Of a DNA stretch of 64,000 nt, positions 12,101 through 24,009 are shown piece by piece; the stretch's first letter is position 1; each line of letters starts with the position of its first letter. The notes under the pieces were generated by a model. It did no database searches. It saw only the letters and a list, made by a program, of their open reading frames with translations, and was not told the origin of the DNA. Made by a program: the position numbers and the translations under genes. The stretch is from Karstenula rhodostoma CBS 690.94. Taxonomy: Eukaryota > Ascomycota > Dothideomycetes > Pleosporales > Didymosphaeriaceae. The stretch is taken from positions 1,391,375 through 1,455,374 of the forward strand of contig MU001505.1 of assembly GCA_010093485.1 (NCBI GenBank), in the 5' to 3' direction.

Positions 12101-14166
12101 GATAATACTTCCCTAGAGTAGGAGCTTTAAAACCCTACTACTACCTCTTAACTTAGTGTAACTAACTCTATACTGCTAGATAAAGTAGGAAATCTACTAG
12201 TAAACTAAAGGTAATAGTGTGTCTTCCTTATAGTAAATAGGGTAAGTAAATAACTTTAAGAAGAGGTACCTAAGATTAACTAACTAATAAGTAGATATTT
12301 ACTAGTTTAAAGGTTAAGATAATAAGATATAGATTATAATAATTAGTTAGGGGGTAGATTAAATTTTAGTATATATATACTAATAGTAAATCTATCTTTA
12401 AAAGATAGTTTCTAGATTAACTTCGCGTATATATTTATACTAGGAGTAGATAAAACCTAGAACGAGTATAAAGGCTATAAAATACTAAATATAGTAGTTA
12501 TAGTAGCTATACTTAAAAAATTAAAACTAGTAATATTACTAGCTTATCTATATAGAGATAAGCTACTACTAGAACTAATACTCTAGAAATATCTACTTTC
12601 CTATCCTCTAGAAAAGCTATTTAAGTAGGCTGTAATTAAAGAGATTACTATCCTATAGTAGAAAGGAACTTAGATAAAGCTACCCTAATTATAAGTAATA
12701 AAATATCTACTCCTATTAAAATAGGTATTTATATATAAGTTTAATTAAGATAGTTAGTTTAAGAACTATAAAGCTTATATTATAGTTAGAGGGAACTTTT
12801 AACTAAAGGATACCCTATACTTAACCTATACTATTATACTTATAGTAAAGTCGTTCTAAGTAGTAATAGTAATTACTATAGAGTTTAACCTCAAGATTAA
12901 ATAATATAATATTATAGGAGTATTCCTGAATACTATAATTATAGTAAATAATTTTATAACCTATAAACTTCTAGATAGATTTAAGACGCTAGGAATATAT
13001 ATAAGATTAAATTAAGCTCTCTATAGTTTAAGAGACTTACTACTTCTCTAGTATAAAGAGTTTTCCTGCTTACTTAGAGCTAAAGGGCTTAAAGTTTTAA
13101 AGGAAAAGCCTTATTTATTCCTTTCTAGAGATTAAAAAATCCTAGTACTATTCTATATAAACAATATACTACTTCTATATTATAATAACTATAGAGAGTA
13201 AGCTTAAATACTATAGAATAAGGTTATAAATAAATATAAAATTAAAAATAAGGGACTAGTTAAGTGGTTTCTTAGAGTATAAGTAATTAGAGATTAAGAT
13301 AATTAGATAATTACGCTTATATATAATATATATATTAATAAGATTATAAAAAGATTTAAGCTTTATAAAGCTAGTAGCTTCCTGCCTACTCCTCTTTTAA
13401 TTAATAAGCTTAAAAAGAATAAAGGCGAAGTATCGCTATAGTAGATTAAGAGTTATTAAGAAAAGGTTAGATTAGTATTATATATAGTAATTATACTATA
13501 ATTAGATATTATATTTACTATATTAAAGCTATCCTTCTTCCTTACTAACCTAAGTATAAAGTATAAAGTAGTAGTTAATTAAGTAATTTTATACCTCTAT
13601 AGGACGCGCTAGAAAGTGATTTAGTTTAGTAGATATAATAGTCTAGATCTATTTATCTATAGAGATATATCTTTTATAGATAATCTACTAATAAAATAAT
13701 TATTCTATAAGTATATTACTCTACTATTTAGTAGCGCTGTTCTATAGAAGGTAGCTTACTAAAGTATAATTATAATTTTAACTATAGAAGTAGAGCTTCT
13801 CGCTCTAGAGTATATTAGTAAAGAAGTAATAGCTTTAAAGCACTTCTTTACTAAACTTACACTAGACTTAGGATCGCTCTAGCGAATCTACTATAATAAC
13901 TAATAAATAATTAGACTAGTAATTAGAAAAAATAAAAGGATTACTATATACCTTTAATATATTAATATCTAGAATATATAGCTATAATAAGAGTATATAA
14001 AGGGATTATTTAAGGTTTTATATTTTAAAATAAGTAAAATACCTATAGATAGTTTAATAAAAGCGCTATTAAAGTAGTAGTTTATAAGATTTATAAAGCT
14101 ACTTAACCTTTAAGATATAAGTTTTATAATTATAGATATAGAAGAAGTAAAGTAAGTAGAGATTTA
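9130..14166 (+). pseudogene. Copia-1 gag-pol polyprotein, RIP-inactivated
   Basis: One frame can be followed with almost only TAG/TAA interruptions. Gag ends in a possible zinc finger at about 9911-9965 (C-F-N-Y/C, then His- and Cys-type codons mutated to Tyr). The protease is at about 10258 (Leu-Asp-Ser then Ala-Thr, the LDSGAT motif with Gly changed). The pre-integrase motif is at about 10735 (Leu-Gly-His-Leu-Arg-Lys). The integrase continues to about 11750, with Tyr-Leu-Val-Gly-Tyr at about 11562. The RVT_2-type reverse transcriptase is at about 12440-13180, with the FYVDDILLL motif read as Phe-Tyr-Ile-Asn-Asn-Ile-Leu-Leu-Leu at about 13155. RNase H is at about 13780-14166 (Ala-Glu-x-Glu-Leu-Leu-Ala-Leu-Glu-Tyr). 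Both catalytic Asp of the reverse transcriptase are Asn, so it is dead. Confidence 0.88.
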
Positions 14167-15731
14167 TTAAATTTAATTATAAAAAGTACTTTTTAACTAG
14201 AAAATAAAAGAAAAATAAAGGAAAAATAAAAGAAATCTATCCTATTTAAATATATTAAGTATTTAATTAAAGAGCTTATAAAGCTAAGTATACTACTATA
14301 TTTCTAATATATTAGAGTGCTTAATATATCTATATTTAAAGCTATCCTAACTATAAATAGGAAATTTCTTAGTTTTAAAAAACCTATTATAATTATATAG
14401 ATACTTTTTAGGGTAATTAAAGTTAGGCTATTACTAATTTATACTATAATAACTAATACTTAGGCCTGCCTTATAGAGCTACTATAAAGTATAGTACTTA
14501 TAAGGAATAGATATACTATATTTAGGAGTATATATAGCCTCTTATAAGCCTACCTTTTAGTTATTTATAGAGTAGACCTACTAGAAGGTAGGTAGAGTAG
14601 GGATAAGAGTAGTAGAAATAGGGATAAGAGTAGAAGAAGTAGAAATAGAAATAGGGATAGGAGTAGGTAAAGGTAGGATAAGAGTAGGTAGAGTAGGGAT
14701 AAGAGTAAAAGGAGTAGGAAAAGAGCTAGGTATTAAGTAGGGGTTCTATAAAAGTATAAGAAGGATTTCTTAACTTTTATTCTAATTCTTTAGTATAGCT
14801 TAAATATACTACTATAAATAATTAACCTCGCGAGCCTATATATAATTAGTAAAAATCTAAGTAATAAGAAAGATAAGGGAAGCTTATACTAAAGTTTAGA
14901 TTATTATAGAATAGGATAAAGTATATTATATATATAGCTAGGAATAGTAGACTATAATAATTAGTAAAGCTTAACTAGATAAATAGAAAATCTAGCTTAT
15001 ATTAGTTTATATAAGTATATATAATAGTAAAAGTAGTATCTAGTCTACTAGTTTATAATATTATAATAGAGGCTATTTAATCTACTACTTAAGGTACTTA
15101 TTAAGTAGCTAAGATAGCTTATAGGCTAGATAGCCCTAATACGCTCTTCTTCTATAGCTAAGGGAGCGCGCGATACTATTAGAGGAGTTTAGCTAGGAGT
15201 ATAGGAAGTAGACTGAGTAAAAGGGTAACTATAATAAGTTATTTAAGGAGTTATAGTAAATCTTTTAGTAGTAGCTACTTATTTAGCTTTAAGTTTTTAT
15301 TCTTATTTAAGCGCTTTAGTAGCGCGAGCTTTAGCAGCGTTATTAGCTATCTAAAAGGTATAAGTAGAGTATTAAAAAATAAAAGGTAAGAATATACTAT
15401 AAAATAGGATAATAGGGATAAAGAAGAGAAGCTTAAAAGATATAAAAGATACCTTTTTATTCTACCTACCTCTACTAGTTTATATTATATAATAATTACT
15501 TATCTTATTTACTATTACTTACTATATCTAGTTATAAGGCTACTACTATTTATAAGTACTATACTAAGTGCTAAGAGACTCTTACTCTAGCTAATTAGTA
15601 TCGCGACACTAATAATAGTATAATATAAGTAGGAAATTATAGTCTAAGCTATATATTTCTAAAGGGAAGCTAATCTAAATAATTAAATTCTACTAGTAGA
15701 TAAATGACGAGTACTATTCGCCTAGAGGGTA
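14167..15731 (+). other. Copia 3' accessory region between RNase H and LTR
   Basis: About 1.5 kb of sequence with no known copia domain, kept in Copia-2 (47581-49141), Copia-3 (from 62851), Copia-6 (32295-33699) and in part Copia-5. It contains a purine-rich run of degenerate AGNAGNGANA units (about 14590-14725). A second stretch at about 15143-15425 can be read in one frame with few interruptions as a Glu/Gln/Arg-rich, probably helical peptide. It ends in the purine-rich tract before the 3' LTR (CCTAGAGGGTAT, CCTAGGGGGTAT in Copia-2), the likely polypurine primer. Whether it encodes a protein is unknown. Confidence 0.55.
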
Positions 15732-15937
15732 TATTAAGAATATAAATAATACTTAGTAATATTAGGGTTTATAGAGCTCTAATTAGCCGCGATAAGGGGT
15801 ACCTTAACCCAAGTACTAAACTAATTCAGGATAAGCGTAGTATATAACTAGCCTTTCTAGTAATCTTTTTTTATATAGTAATCTAATTAATTCGCTCCCT
15901 AAATAAAGGGATATTTAAGCTCCTTTTTTCCACCATA
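15732..15937 (+). repeat. 3' LTR of Copia-1
   Basis: 206 bp, differs from the 5' LTR mostly by C/T and G/A changes. It keeps the unmutated end TTTTTTCCACCATA, which shows what the CTACTATA end of the other LTRs derives from. Confidence 0.9.
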
Positions 15938-15942
15938 TATAT

Positions 15943-16090
15943 ATAATTACTATAAGGGTGGGTAAATTAATAAAGTAAGGGGGATAAAAAGGCGCGTTAT
16001 ACTTTACTAATATATAAATAAAGGGGGACTAAAAAAGTGGCTAAGGCTTATCTAGCGTCTATATATAGGCTAACTAAAAAGGGCGTAGTA
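15943..16090 (-). mobile_element. R2 short copy carrying Copia-1 at its tail
   Basis: Starts ATAATTACTATAAGGGTGGG (the ACGATCACTATAAGGG subfamily end seen at 40074) and stops after AAAAAGGGCGTAGTA. Its right flank TTTACTATTAT (16093-16103) is matched on the far side of Copia-1 at about 8690-8701, so R2 entered the gypsy integrase first and Copia-1 then entered the R2 tail. Confidence 0.8.
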
Positions 16091-16588
16091 TTTTTACTAT
16101 TATTATATATAAACTCTACTAAAGAAATCTATATAGTCTAATTATTCTATTTTAAGGAATAAAAAATTAAAAGATATTATTCTAGTATCTAGTTCTATTA
16201 TTTAGTCTACCTATCTATCTATAAGTAAAAAGTTAATATTAAAATATACTAAAAGTTTAGATAGTAGTAAAAAGTAATTTAATATTTTAATCTTATTACT
16301 AGACCTCTATCTAATAGTATAGTTTCTAGATTCCTATAAAGTCTAATAACTTTATATATTTAAGCCTAAGCTAAATTAGCACTATTCTAGTCTATTTTTA
16401 TAGGTATATAATAAGCTATCTTTAAAAAATAGTTAATAATAACTAAGATTATATTATATATAAGTCTAGTAAAGTAATTTAGAAGTAGATTAGTAATAAA
16501 ATCTATTATAATATACTACTATAATTAATTTAGAATAGATAGAGGCCAAAAAAGCCTATATAGCTTATACTTCTTTAAGTTTACTTAT
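16091..16588 (-). pseudogene. Gypsy-1 integrase core
   Basis: Minus-strand reading gives, in order, an Ile-Asp-Phe-Ile-Thr motif (first catalytic Asp), Leu-Val-Ile-Ile-(D to N) and Lys-(M to I)-Ala-(H to Y)-Tyr-Ile-Pro, an Asp-Arg-Gly motif (second catalytic Asp), and near 16180-16215 a Phe-Tyr-x-x-Ile-Asp-(G to R)-x-Thr-Lys series. That last series is the RIPped F-H-P-Q-T-D-G-Q-T-E signature of gypsy integrases, followed by Leu-Glu-x-Tyr-Leu. The protein would join gypsy cDNA to the host chromosome; this copy is dead. The N-terminal zinc-binding part lies toward 17935-20225 and is not clear. Confidence 0.75.
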
Positions 16589-16602
16589 TAGTAGTACTTA
16601 TA

Positions 16603-16977
16603 TATTGTAGAGATTTACTATAAGGTAGGGTAACTTAATAAAGTAGAGGGGATAAAAAGGCACGTTATACTTTACTAATATATAAATAAAGGGGGACTAA
16701 AAAAAGTAACTAAGGTATACCTAGTATCCATATATAGGCTAACTAAAAAGGGTATAGTACTAAGTTAGCTAAAATAGGCTTAGTATATATTTACTAATAT
16801 ATAAGAATTCTAATAATAGAGAGTTATTAATAGATAAAAAGAATAGTTCTTATTAAGACTAGAGAAAAATATATATAGATAGGTACTACTACCTATATTA
16901 TTTCTACACTCTATTAGTTATTAATAGTACTAGAAATATAATTAAAATAGCTATTATTAGTATACTATAAATCCTAC

Positions 16978-17026
<49 letters not shown>

Positions 17027-17036
17027 NNNNNNNNNN

Positions 17037-17131
<95 letters not shown>

Positions 17132-17934
17132 GACTATATAAGTATTCTTTACTATACCTCTAAATAGTAATAGAGTTACTTAGAATACTTAGTAATACTC
17201 TAAATATATCTATTCTATAATTAGATTTTAGTATAATAGTAATAATAAGGATACTTAAAGAATCTATAATAAAATTAAAGTTAATAAGAACTTAGTATAT
17301 ATAGATATTAGTAGAGTATTAAAGCTAAATTATATAGCTTAGTTAGCTATTATAGAACTAAAGAGGGTAATAATATAGTAGTAGTACCTAGTATATATAT
17401 AATAAGAGCTATAGGAAATTAAAGCCTATTATAATAAAGAGGTAACTAAGAAGAATAAGAAATTTATAGTAGAAATAATAGATAAAATAAGTATCTACTA
17501 GATATAAAAGGTTCTATATAGCGTGGTAGATATATAGGTAAAGGTAAGGGTAATAGTATTAGTAAAAAAGTTCTAAATCCTATCCTAAGTCCTAAGTATA
17601 GAGCCTATAGGGCGATATATAAAGGATAAAAAATAAAGAATAAAAAATAAAAAATAGAAATAGAAATAGTAGCTATATATAATTAGTATTTAATAATAAT
17701 AATAGGTATATATAGTATTTAATTATAAAATACTAAGTATAGAAGATTAGTATTATATTAATAATAGAATAAAGTAATAAAAATTATAATATAGTTAACT
17801 AGTATCTAGCTATAATTAGTAGCTTTTAATAGACCTTAACTAGTTCTAGGGAAAGATAGTAATTAAATAAACTTAACTTAGATAAGTAAGGATTCTAAAT
17901 AAATAAATAAAAAGGTAACTAACTAATACTAGTC
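16603..17934 (-). mobile_element. R2 full-length copy (a)
   Basis: Bounded by a 14-bp duplication TAGTAGTACTTATA (16589-16602 and 17935-17948), so both ends are certain. The left (3') end is the R2 module starting at TATTGTAGAGATTTAC; TG survives here as the likely original base pair. The right (5') end is AACTAACTAATACT, shared with the copies at 30726, 36816 and 39263. It includes an expanded TAA microsatellite with an assembly gap. Inserted in Gypsy-1 integrase. No recognised protein. Confidence 0.85.
16979..17131. repeat. (TAA)n microsatellite with a 10-N gap
   Basis: Perfect TAA repeat on both sides of ten N (17027-17036), so the true length is unknown. The related R2 copy at 39263 has only about five units at the matching place (about 39748-39763), so the expansion arose in this copy. 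Confidence 0.95.
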
Positions 17935-18019
17935 TAGTAGTACTTATAGTTATAGATATAGTTAGATATATCCTTAGCTATTCTAGTTTAGTAATACTTT
18001 TACTATATATACTCTAAAG

Positions 18020-19786
18020 TAGTATTATAAAAATTAGTAACTAAGTATTACTAATTACTAATTAGTAATAGTAATTAGTATTAGTATATAATTACTTAGT
18101 TACTTAGTTACTTATTACTAACTATAAAAAACTTAGTTACTAATTACTATTACTAATTACTAATAATAAAAATCTTAGTTACTAATTACTAATACTAATT
18201 ACTAACTAGTCTCTTTAGTAATTATTAGTAATTACTTAGTTACTAAATTAGTAACTAAAGATATTATAATTACTTTTAGGATATATAATTACCTCTATTT
18301 TAGGATATTAATATAACTTTCGTATATATATAGGAAAAAGTACTATTTATATATAGATTCTAGTAATAGTTTAGTTTTTAAACTTTTTATAAAGTTCTAC
18401 TATATTAGTCCTAATATTTAAATATTAAAGTTATATTCAAGCTAGTTTTTAAGACCTTTAGAGATTATTTATATTATTAATAATAATATAGGAAGTAAAT
18501 AAATCCGTATAATACTAATCTAAGTTAGTATTAATACTTAAAGACTCTAATCTTTCTACGTTCCTATATAGAATTTTAAAATAATAAACTATAAATTTTA
18601 ATATTCGTATTAACCTACCTTAGAAATTTAGGAGATATACGAACTAGGTAATTATTATAATAAAAATTATATAACCTTTTTATAAGGTAGTCTATTATAG
18701 GAAAAATAACTATCTTATTAATTACCTTTTTATAAAGGCCTCTTAATGCCTCTTTAATACAGTTTATTAAAAAGGTATTTTAAGATAGTTATTTATAATA
18801 CCTATATATATACTTCTTTAAATAAGAAATTTAGAATAGATATAATATAAGATTATAGATAGGTTTTATATTTTAGCTTAATTATATAAGCAGTTTCTAA
18901 ATAGGGAATTAAGTTCCTAGTAATATTATTAAAGATTTTATAGTTATTAATATAATTATTATCTTAAATACTTAATATTTTATATTACTAATTATTTCTT
19001 TATAATATTTAATTTATATATACTTTTAGTTTAGTCTATATAAACTATAACTACTACTATAACTATTATTACTATTATTACTACTAATACTAGTAGTAGA
19101 TCTATCTAATAATTCTACTTCTTCTAAATCTTCTAAACTTTCTAAATTATTAGTTATAACTAAATTAGCTTTTCTTCTCGAACGTTTATTTTTATTTTTA
19201 AATAGTTTATAATCGTTTATTTCTTCTTCTTCGTCCCCTATTATTTTTCTTTATTTTAAAATAATTAACTTTTTTATAGTACTAGGTAATAGTCTATTTC
19301 GTTTTTTAGTTACTATATTACCTACTTTAGAGAAAGTAGATTCACTAGTATTAGAAGTTAATAATATAGCTAAATAATCTTTAGCTATTTTATATATTAT
19401 AGGAAATCTAGTTTTATTAGAATTATAATATTCTTCTAAATTCTATTTTTCTATTTAATTAATATATAAATATCGATTATAATATAATTAAGATCTATTT
19501 AACTACTAGTATAATATATAGATTATAAGAAAAATATAAAAAGAAATAATATCTAACTTAGTTACTAAATTAGTATCTAAGTAATTACTAACTATTACTA
19601 ACTTAGTTACTAATTACTATTACTAATTACTAATACCTAAAATATTAGTTACTAACTACTATTACTAATTACTAACGGCTAAAATCTTAGTTACTAATTA
19701 CTAATTACTAATATAATTAATTACTTAGTTACTTAGTTACTAATTACTAATTACTATTACTAATTACTAATATTTTTATAACACTA
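18020..19786 (-). mobile_element. hAT-2: hAT DNA transposon
   Basis: Flanked by the 8-bp duplication CTCTAAAG (18012-18019, 19787-19794), diagnostic for hAT. The terminal inverted repeats are TAGTATTATAAAAA and TAGTGTTATAAAAA, RIPped forms of a CAGTG terminus. About 200 bp inside each end is an array of ATTACTAATTACT subterminal motifs. At about 1.77 kb it is shorter than an autonomous hAT, but the C-terminal part of the transposase is recognisable on the minus strand. Inserted in the linker of Gypsy-1. Confidence 0.88.
19200..19440 (-). pseudogene. hAT transposase C-terminal dimerisation domain
   Basis: The minus strand gives an almost uninterrupted frame: Phe-Pro-Ile-Ile-Tyr-Lys-Ile-Ala, then Tyr-Leu-Ala-Ile-Leu, then Thr-Ser-Asn-Thr-Ser-Glu-Ser-Thr-Phe-Ser, then Lys-Arg-Asn-Arg-Leu-Leu-Pro-Ser-Thr-Ile. 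This is the hATC pattern (A-x-x-x-L-x-x-x-x-T-S-x-x-S-E-R-x-F-S, then R-N-R-L) used for transposase oligomerisation. It is followed by an acidic Asp-Glu-Glu-Glu tail. Fewer stops than the retroelement frames, so this element is less damaged. The catalytic part upstream is missing or too short. Confidence 0.8.
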
Positions 19787-19794
19787 CTCTAAAG

Positions 19795-20225
19795 TAGGAG
19801 ATATACTAAAGTATTTAGAAAGTAGACTATTATAGTAGCTTTTAATTATATCTATCTACTCTAGGGGTGTCTTAAGCTATATAGGGCTAGACTACTTTAA
19901 GTAAGGCTAATTTAGACTACTTTATACCTACTTATCCTTATTATTATTTAATAAATCTAAACTCTTTACTTTAAGCTTTTCTTAATCCTTAAATAGTAAA
20001 GATTTACTTAGAGTTTCCTTATTTATTTTATAGAAGTATTAAATCTAAGCCTCTAGCTCTTAAATTCTACTCTAAGTTACTATATATATAAGTAGTAACT
20101 ACTAAAATAAGTACCCTATTAATATCTTACTTAGATAATACTTTAATAAGTAGTTTAATAAAGACTTTATTATTCTTATACTTTAGTTTTTAAGCTATAA
20201 GTTAATAATTTAGGTAATAGGATAG
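19795..20225 (-). other. Gypsy-1 linker between RNase H and integrase
   Basis: Lies between the hAT and R1 insertions and, with 17935-18019, fills the space between RNase H (ending near 21485) and the integrase core (from 16588). Position suggests the RNase H end and integrase N-terminal zinc region, but I cannot identify the His and Cys residues after RIP. Confidence 0.45.
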
Positions 20226-21475
20226 TTAGCCTGAATTCTAATCTAGGCCTATAGGACTATATAGTAAACTTATAATAGGAGAGAGCTTTTTATCTTTCTT
20301 TAATACTTATTTTATATATTTTTATACTTTTTTAATTATTAGTGTAATACTAAGTAATAGTTATTTAATACTAACTCTTCTTACCTGCGCTTACTAATAT
20401 CTTTAACTTTTACCTATAGCTTATAGCTTATAGCTTAGTATATTACTTTATTACTATTACTATTACTATTAATACTACCTACCTATTATTACTATTAATA
20501 TTACTTACCTATTATTATTATTAATATTACCTACTACTTCCTTATATATTCTATAAAACTACTACTACCTACTTTATATTTATTAACTATATAGGTTATT
20601 CTAACTTAATTATAATTACTTTTACTATAAAGTCTAGCTTCTTTTAGCCCTTAAAAATTATTATAATTATCTTTTATTACTTAGTAGTAAAATTCCTATT
20701 CTTAGTTAACTACTATAAAAGTAATCCTAATAAGCCTTAGATTAGTAATATTATATTAGCGACGCTATAGGTATATATATATATATAAGAAACTTACTAA
20801 TAGACTTTATAATTATATAGTCTAGAGCTATAACTTATAGTATCTATATACTAGATTAATTATTATACTAATAGAGGTTAACTTACTAGAGGATATACTT
20901 AACCTTATAGAGGTCTATATTATTTAGATTTATACTATATATAGAATTAGTACTACTAGTATATATAAGGTTATATTTATTACTAATAATTAGTTATTTA
21001 TTATTATTAGCTATTTTAATAGAGTAGGATATTCTAGTATAGGTCTTTTCCTATAAGAGCTAGTCTTTATATATAATACTATAAATTACTTACTATTAGT
21101 ATATAACCTCTCTTTTATATTCTTTTTTAAATTATAATATTATTAATATATAATATCCTTAATATTTTATAATATCCTTAATATTTTATAACTTCTCTAT
21201 AATTATATATTAGGTATTAGTAAATAAGGAGTATACTACCCTACTAGTATTATATAGTATTATAGTATTATAGTGTTACTATATTATATAATATATATAG
21301 GTAGGTTAATACTTAGTTAATTAAGTATAATACTATAGGCGCCCTTCTCTCTTATTATAAATAGTACTATCCTTTAGAGCCTTTTAATAGATTTATATAG
21401 TACCTCTAGATATTTCTTTATTACTAGATAGTTATAATAGTAGCTTTATATTAAAAAAAAAAAAAAAAAAAAAAA
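20226..21475 (+). mobile_element. R1 poly(A) retroposon, copy b
   Basis: The 5' end TTAGCCTGAATTCTAATCTAGG matches the other R1 copies, and the 3' end is about 24 A (21453-21476). The target duplication ATAGGATAG is at 20217-20225 and 21476-21484. The body is collinear with copy a but lacks the R2 insertion. A TATTAC/TAATATTAC microsatellite is at about 20452-20530. Inserted in Gypsy-1. Confidence 0.88.
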
Positions 21476-21484
21476 ATAGGATAG

Positions 21485-22780
21485 CCTATATACTAGATTA
21501 ATTAATCTAGTTTAATATATTATTATAAAATTATACTTAGAAAAGGTTAAATAAAACTAAATATAATATATTATAATTATTTTAGTCTCTATAAACTATT
21601 ATAGGTTATAATAGTCTATTAGAACCTTAAAATATTAATCCTAAAAATACTAGCGCTAGTATTTAACTACTTTTATAATTATAAGTAGTTCCTTATTATA
21701 TATATTATAATAATACTATACTATATTTAACTTTTATAAAAAGAAATTAATAGACTACTATAAGTTTTTCTTATTCCTATTTAGAACTAGTTAACTATAA
21801 ATAGCGCTAATTACCCCTCCTAAAGTATTAATTTTAAGATATATCTATCTTCTATTTTTATAGTATATAAGGATTAGTACTATAAAAAATATATCTTTAA
21901 GTTTCTAGAATATTTTATAACTTTTTAGTTTTATATTTAGTATTATACTTTTTTTTTTTCTTATTATTAGTTCTTATTTAGCGCTATTTAGACCCTTTTT
22001 AGTTAAAGTAGTTAATAGTAGAGCTAAGTAAAAGAAATTAGTTATAAATCTTCTATAATAGTTTATAAAGCTAATAAAGATATAGATATTATATATATAA
22101 ATTAGTATTAGCTAAGACTAGATTACTTTAAAATAATTAGAATTATTTATTAAGCCTTTAGTAGTAATAATAAAATCTACGTATTTAGTAGTACTAATAT
22201 ACTATTAATACTTCTTTAGGTTAATAAATAGCTTTACTTTATATAAGTATTTAAAAACCTTTTTAATATAGTACTTATAGTCTTCCTTATTATCTAAGAA
22301 AATTAAGATATTATTTAAGTATATAATATAGCTAATATTAACTAGGCCTACTAGTACTTAGGTAATAAGTTCCTAGAACTATACTAGTATATTAGTAAGC
22401 CTAAAAGGTATTACTAAATACTTAAAATAGCTATAATATATATAGAAAGTAGTCTTCTACTTATCTCTTTTTATACTATAGACTTAATAGTAGGCTTTCT
22501 TTAAGTTAAGCTTTATAAAAATCTTTACTTACTTAAGCTAAGTAAGTAACTTTATAATTAAAGTTAATAATTTATAGTTTTTAATTATAATCTTATTAAG
22601 CCCTTTATAATTAATATAAAGATAAAGACTATTATCCTTTTTCTTTATAAAAAGAATTAGTACTTTAATAGATAATTTAGAATAATATATTTATTCTTTT
22701 ATAAAATACTTCTTTATATACTTCTAAAGTATTCCCCTCCTAAGTAAAAGGGGTTACTTAAACTACTCTACTATATATTT
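21485..22780 (-). pseudogene. Gypsy-1 reverse transcriptase and RNase H
   Basis: Minus-strand motifs in gene order are as follows. Pro-Ile-Leu-Phe-Ile-Lys-Lys-Lys-Asp is near 22630-22670 and Tyr-(K)-Gly-Leu-Asn-Lys-Ile near 22590. Tyr-Leu-Asn-Asn-Ile-Leu-Ile-Phe, from Y-L-D-D-I-L-I-F, is at 22288-22321, then a Lys-Val-Phe-Lys-Tyr-Leu-Tyr helix. Thr-Lys-Lys-Gly is near 22000 and Leu-Lys-Asp-Ile-Phe near 21900, which lead into RNase H. Domain order and motifs are Ty3/gypsy. Both catalytic Asp of YLDD are Asn by G-to-A change, so the enzyme is dead. Interrupted at 21485 by R1-b. Confidence 0.82.
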
Positions 22781-22947
22781 TTAGCGATCTATATTACTTT
22801 ATAAAGTTCCTATATATACTATATTTTTATCTAAACTTTCTCTAACTACTAAATAATAATAGCGCTAGTCTTAATTAGGATTATAGATTTAATTAGCTAT
22901 ATTTTTCTATCTAATTCTACTAACACCTATAAGCTATAATATACTAT

Positions 22948-22984
<37 letters not shown>

Positions 22985-24009
22985 ATAGCTACTAATATTA
23001 ATATATATATACCTAGCCTATATACCTTATAATAAAGAAATACCTTATACCCTATTAGGGATTACTATTACCTATAAAAGAAGAGAACTATATACTATTA
23101 CCTATATACCTATATATAATACTAGCCCTAATATAATACCTATCTTTAGAGTTAGTAGTATATTTAATATAAGAGAAGGATTAGTACTTATCTTAAATAT
23201 TTTAGTTACTTCTACTTAAATATATTATATAGCTTATATATATACTTATATAGGTGCCTTATCTCTATAATCTATATTAGATAGCTATTTATTACTAGCT
23301 AGATAATTAATACCTTACTAAAGTCTCTAATTAGATTACTATTAATAATAAAGTCCTATATAAGAAAGGCCTCTTTAGTTTTATTTTTATAGATAGTTAG
23401 GTTAATTATACTCTTTAAATAGAAGTAAAAGAAGAAAAGGAATATCCTCTCTAAAAGGCTATTATTTACTAGTAGTTAATATATATATAATATAGAGTTT
23501 ACCTAATTAATAAGTTATATATAAATAGCTAGATTTTTTATTAATAGGTATTTAATAATTTTAGTATCTAAGAAGCTATATATTTAATTATTAATAGTAG
23601 ACTAGACTAGAAATACTATAGTAATAAGTATAGTAAGAAAGATAAGGGTATTTAATAAATAGTAAAAGAGACCTAATATTAAGAAATTTAATAGATATAT
23701 AGTATAGAGATAATAGAGGTAGAGGGATAACTATATTATATAATACTATATAGAGGATAGTATAACTTCTTATCTATTATTCTACTATTAAAGTAACTAA
23801 GTAACTAACTAAATATATATTAAAATTTAATACTAGTAACTAACTAACTTATTTTAAATTATAAGTACTTTATAATTACTTAGTATATATTTAATTTAGA
23901 TTAGATTATAAGTATCTATATAGTCTTATATCTATAAAAGATATATACCTAGCCTTTATATAAGTAAACCCTACTAGAGGAAAAAGACCTATAATCTTTA
24001 AACTATTTA
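22781..24009 (-). pseudogene. Gypsy-1 gag/protease region (weak)
   Basis: Upstream of the reverse transcriptase in the minus-strand gene order, where gag and aspartic protease belong. Near 23560 the minus strand reads Leu-Asp-Thr then RIP-altered residues, a possible relic of a D-T/S-G-A protease motif; I do not regard it as proven. An ATA/TAA microsatellite is at 22949-22976. The low stop-free content makes gag unreadable. Confidence 0.4.

Larger units (their letters stand above)
8712..15937 (+). mobile_element. Copia-1: complete Ty1/copia element
   Basis: 7.2-kb element with LTRs at both ends and a TATAT direct repeat outside each (8707-8711, 15938-15942), the 5-bp duplication normal for copia; in this AT-rich flank the repeat alone would be weak evidence. 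Order inside: gag, protease, integrase, reverse transcriptase, RNase H, as in Ty1/copia, then 1.5 kb before the 3' LTR. It sits in the TA-rich tail of the R2 copy at 15943-16090. It is the least RIPped large copy: many CG and several TG remain, so it may be the youngest copia here or a less complete RIP target. Confidence 0.9.

Noticed and set aside
9130..14166. Alternative genetic code, with TAG read as Gln or Trp
   Set aside because: The same C-to-T/G-to-A changes occur in LTRs, tails and other non-coding parts, start codons are lost too, and both TAG and TAA are involved. RIP explains all of it.
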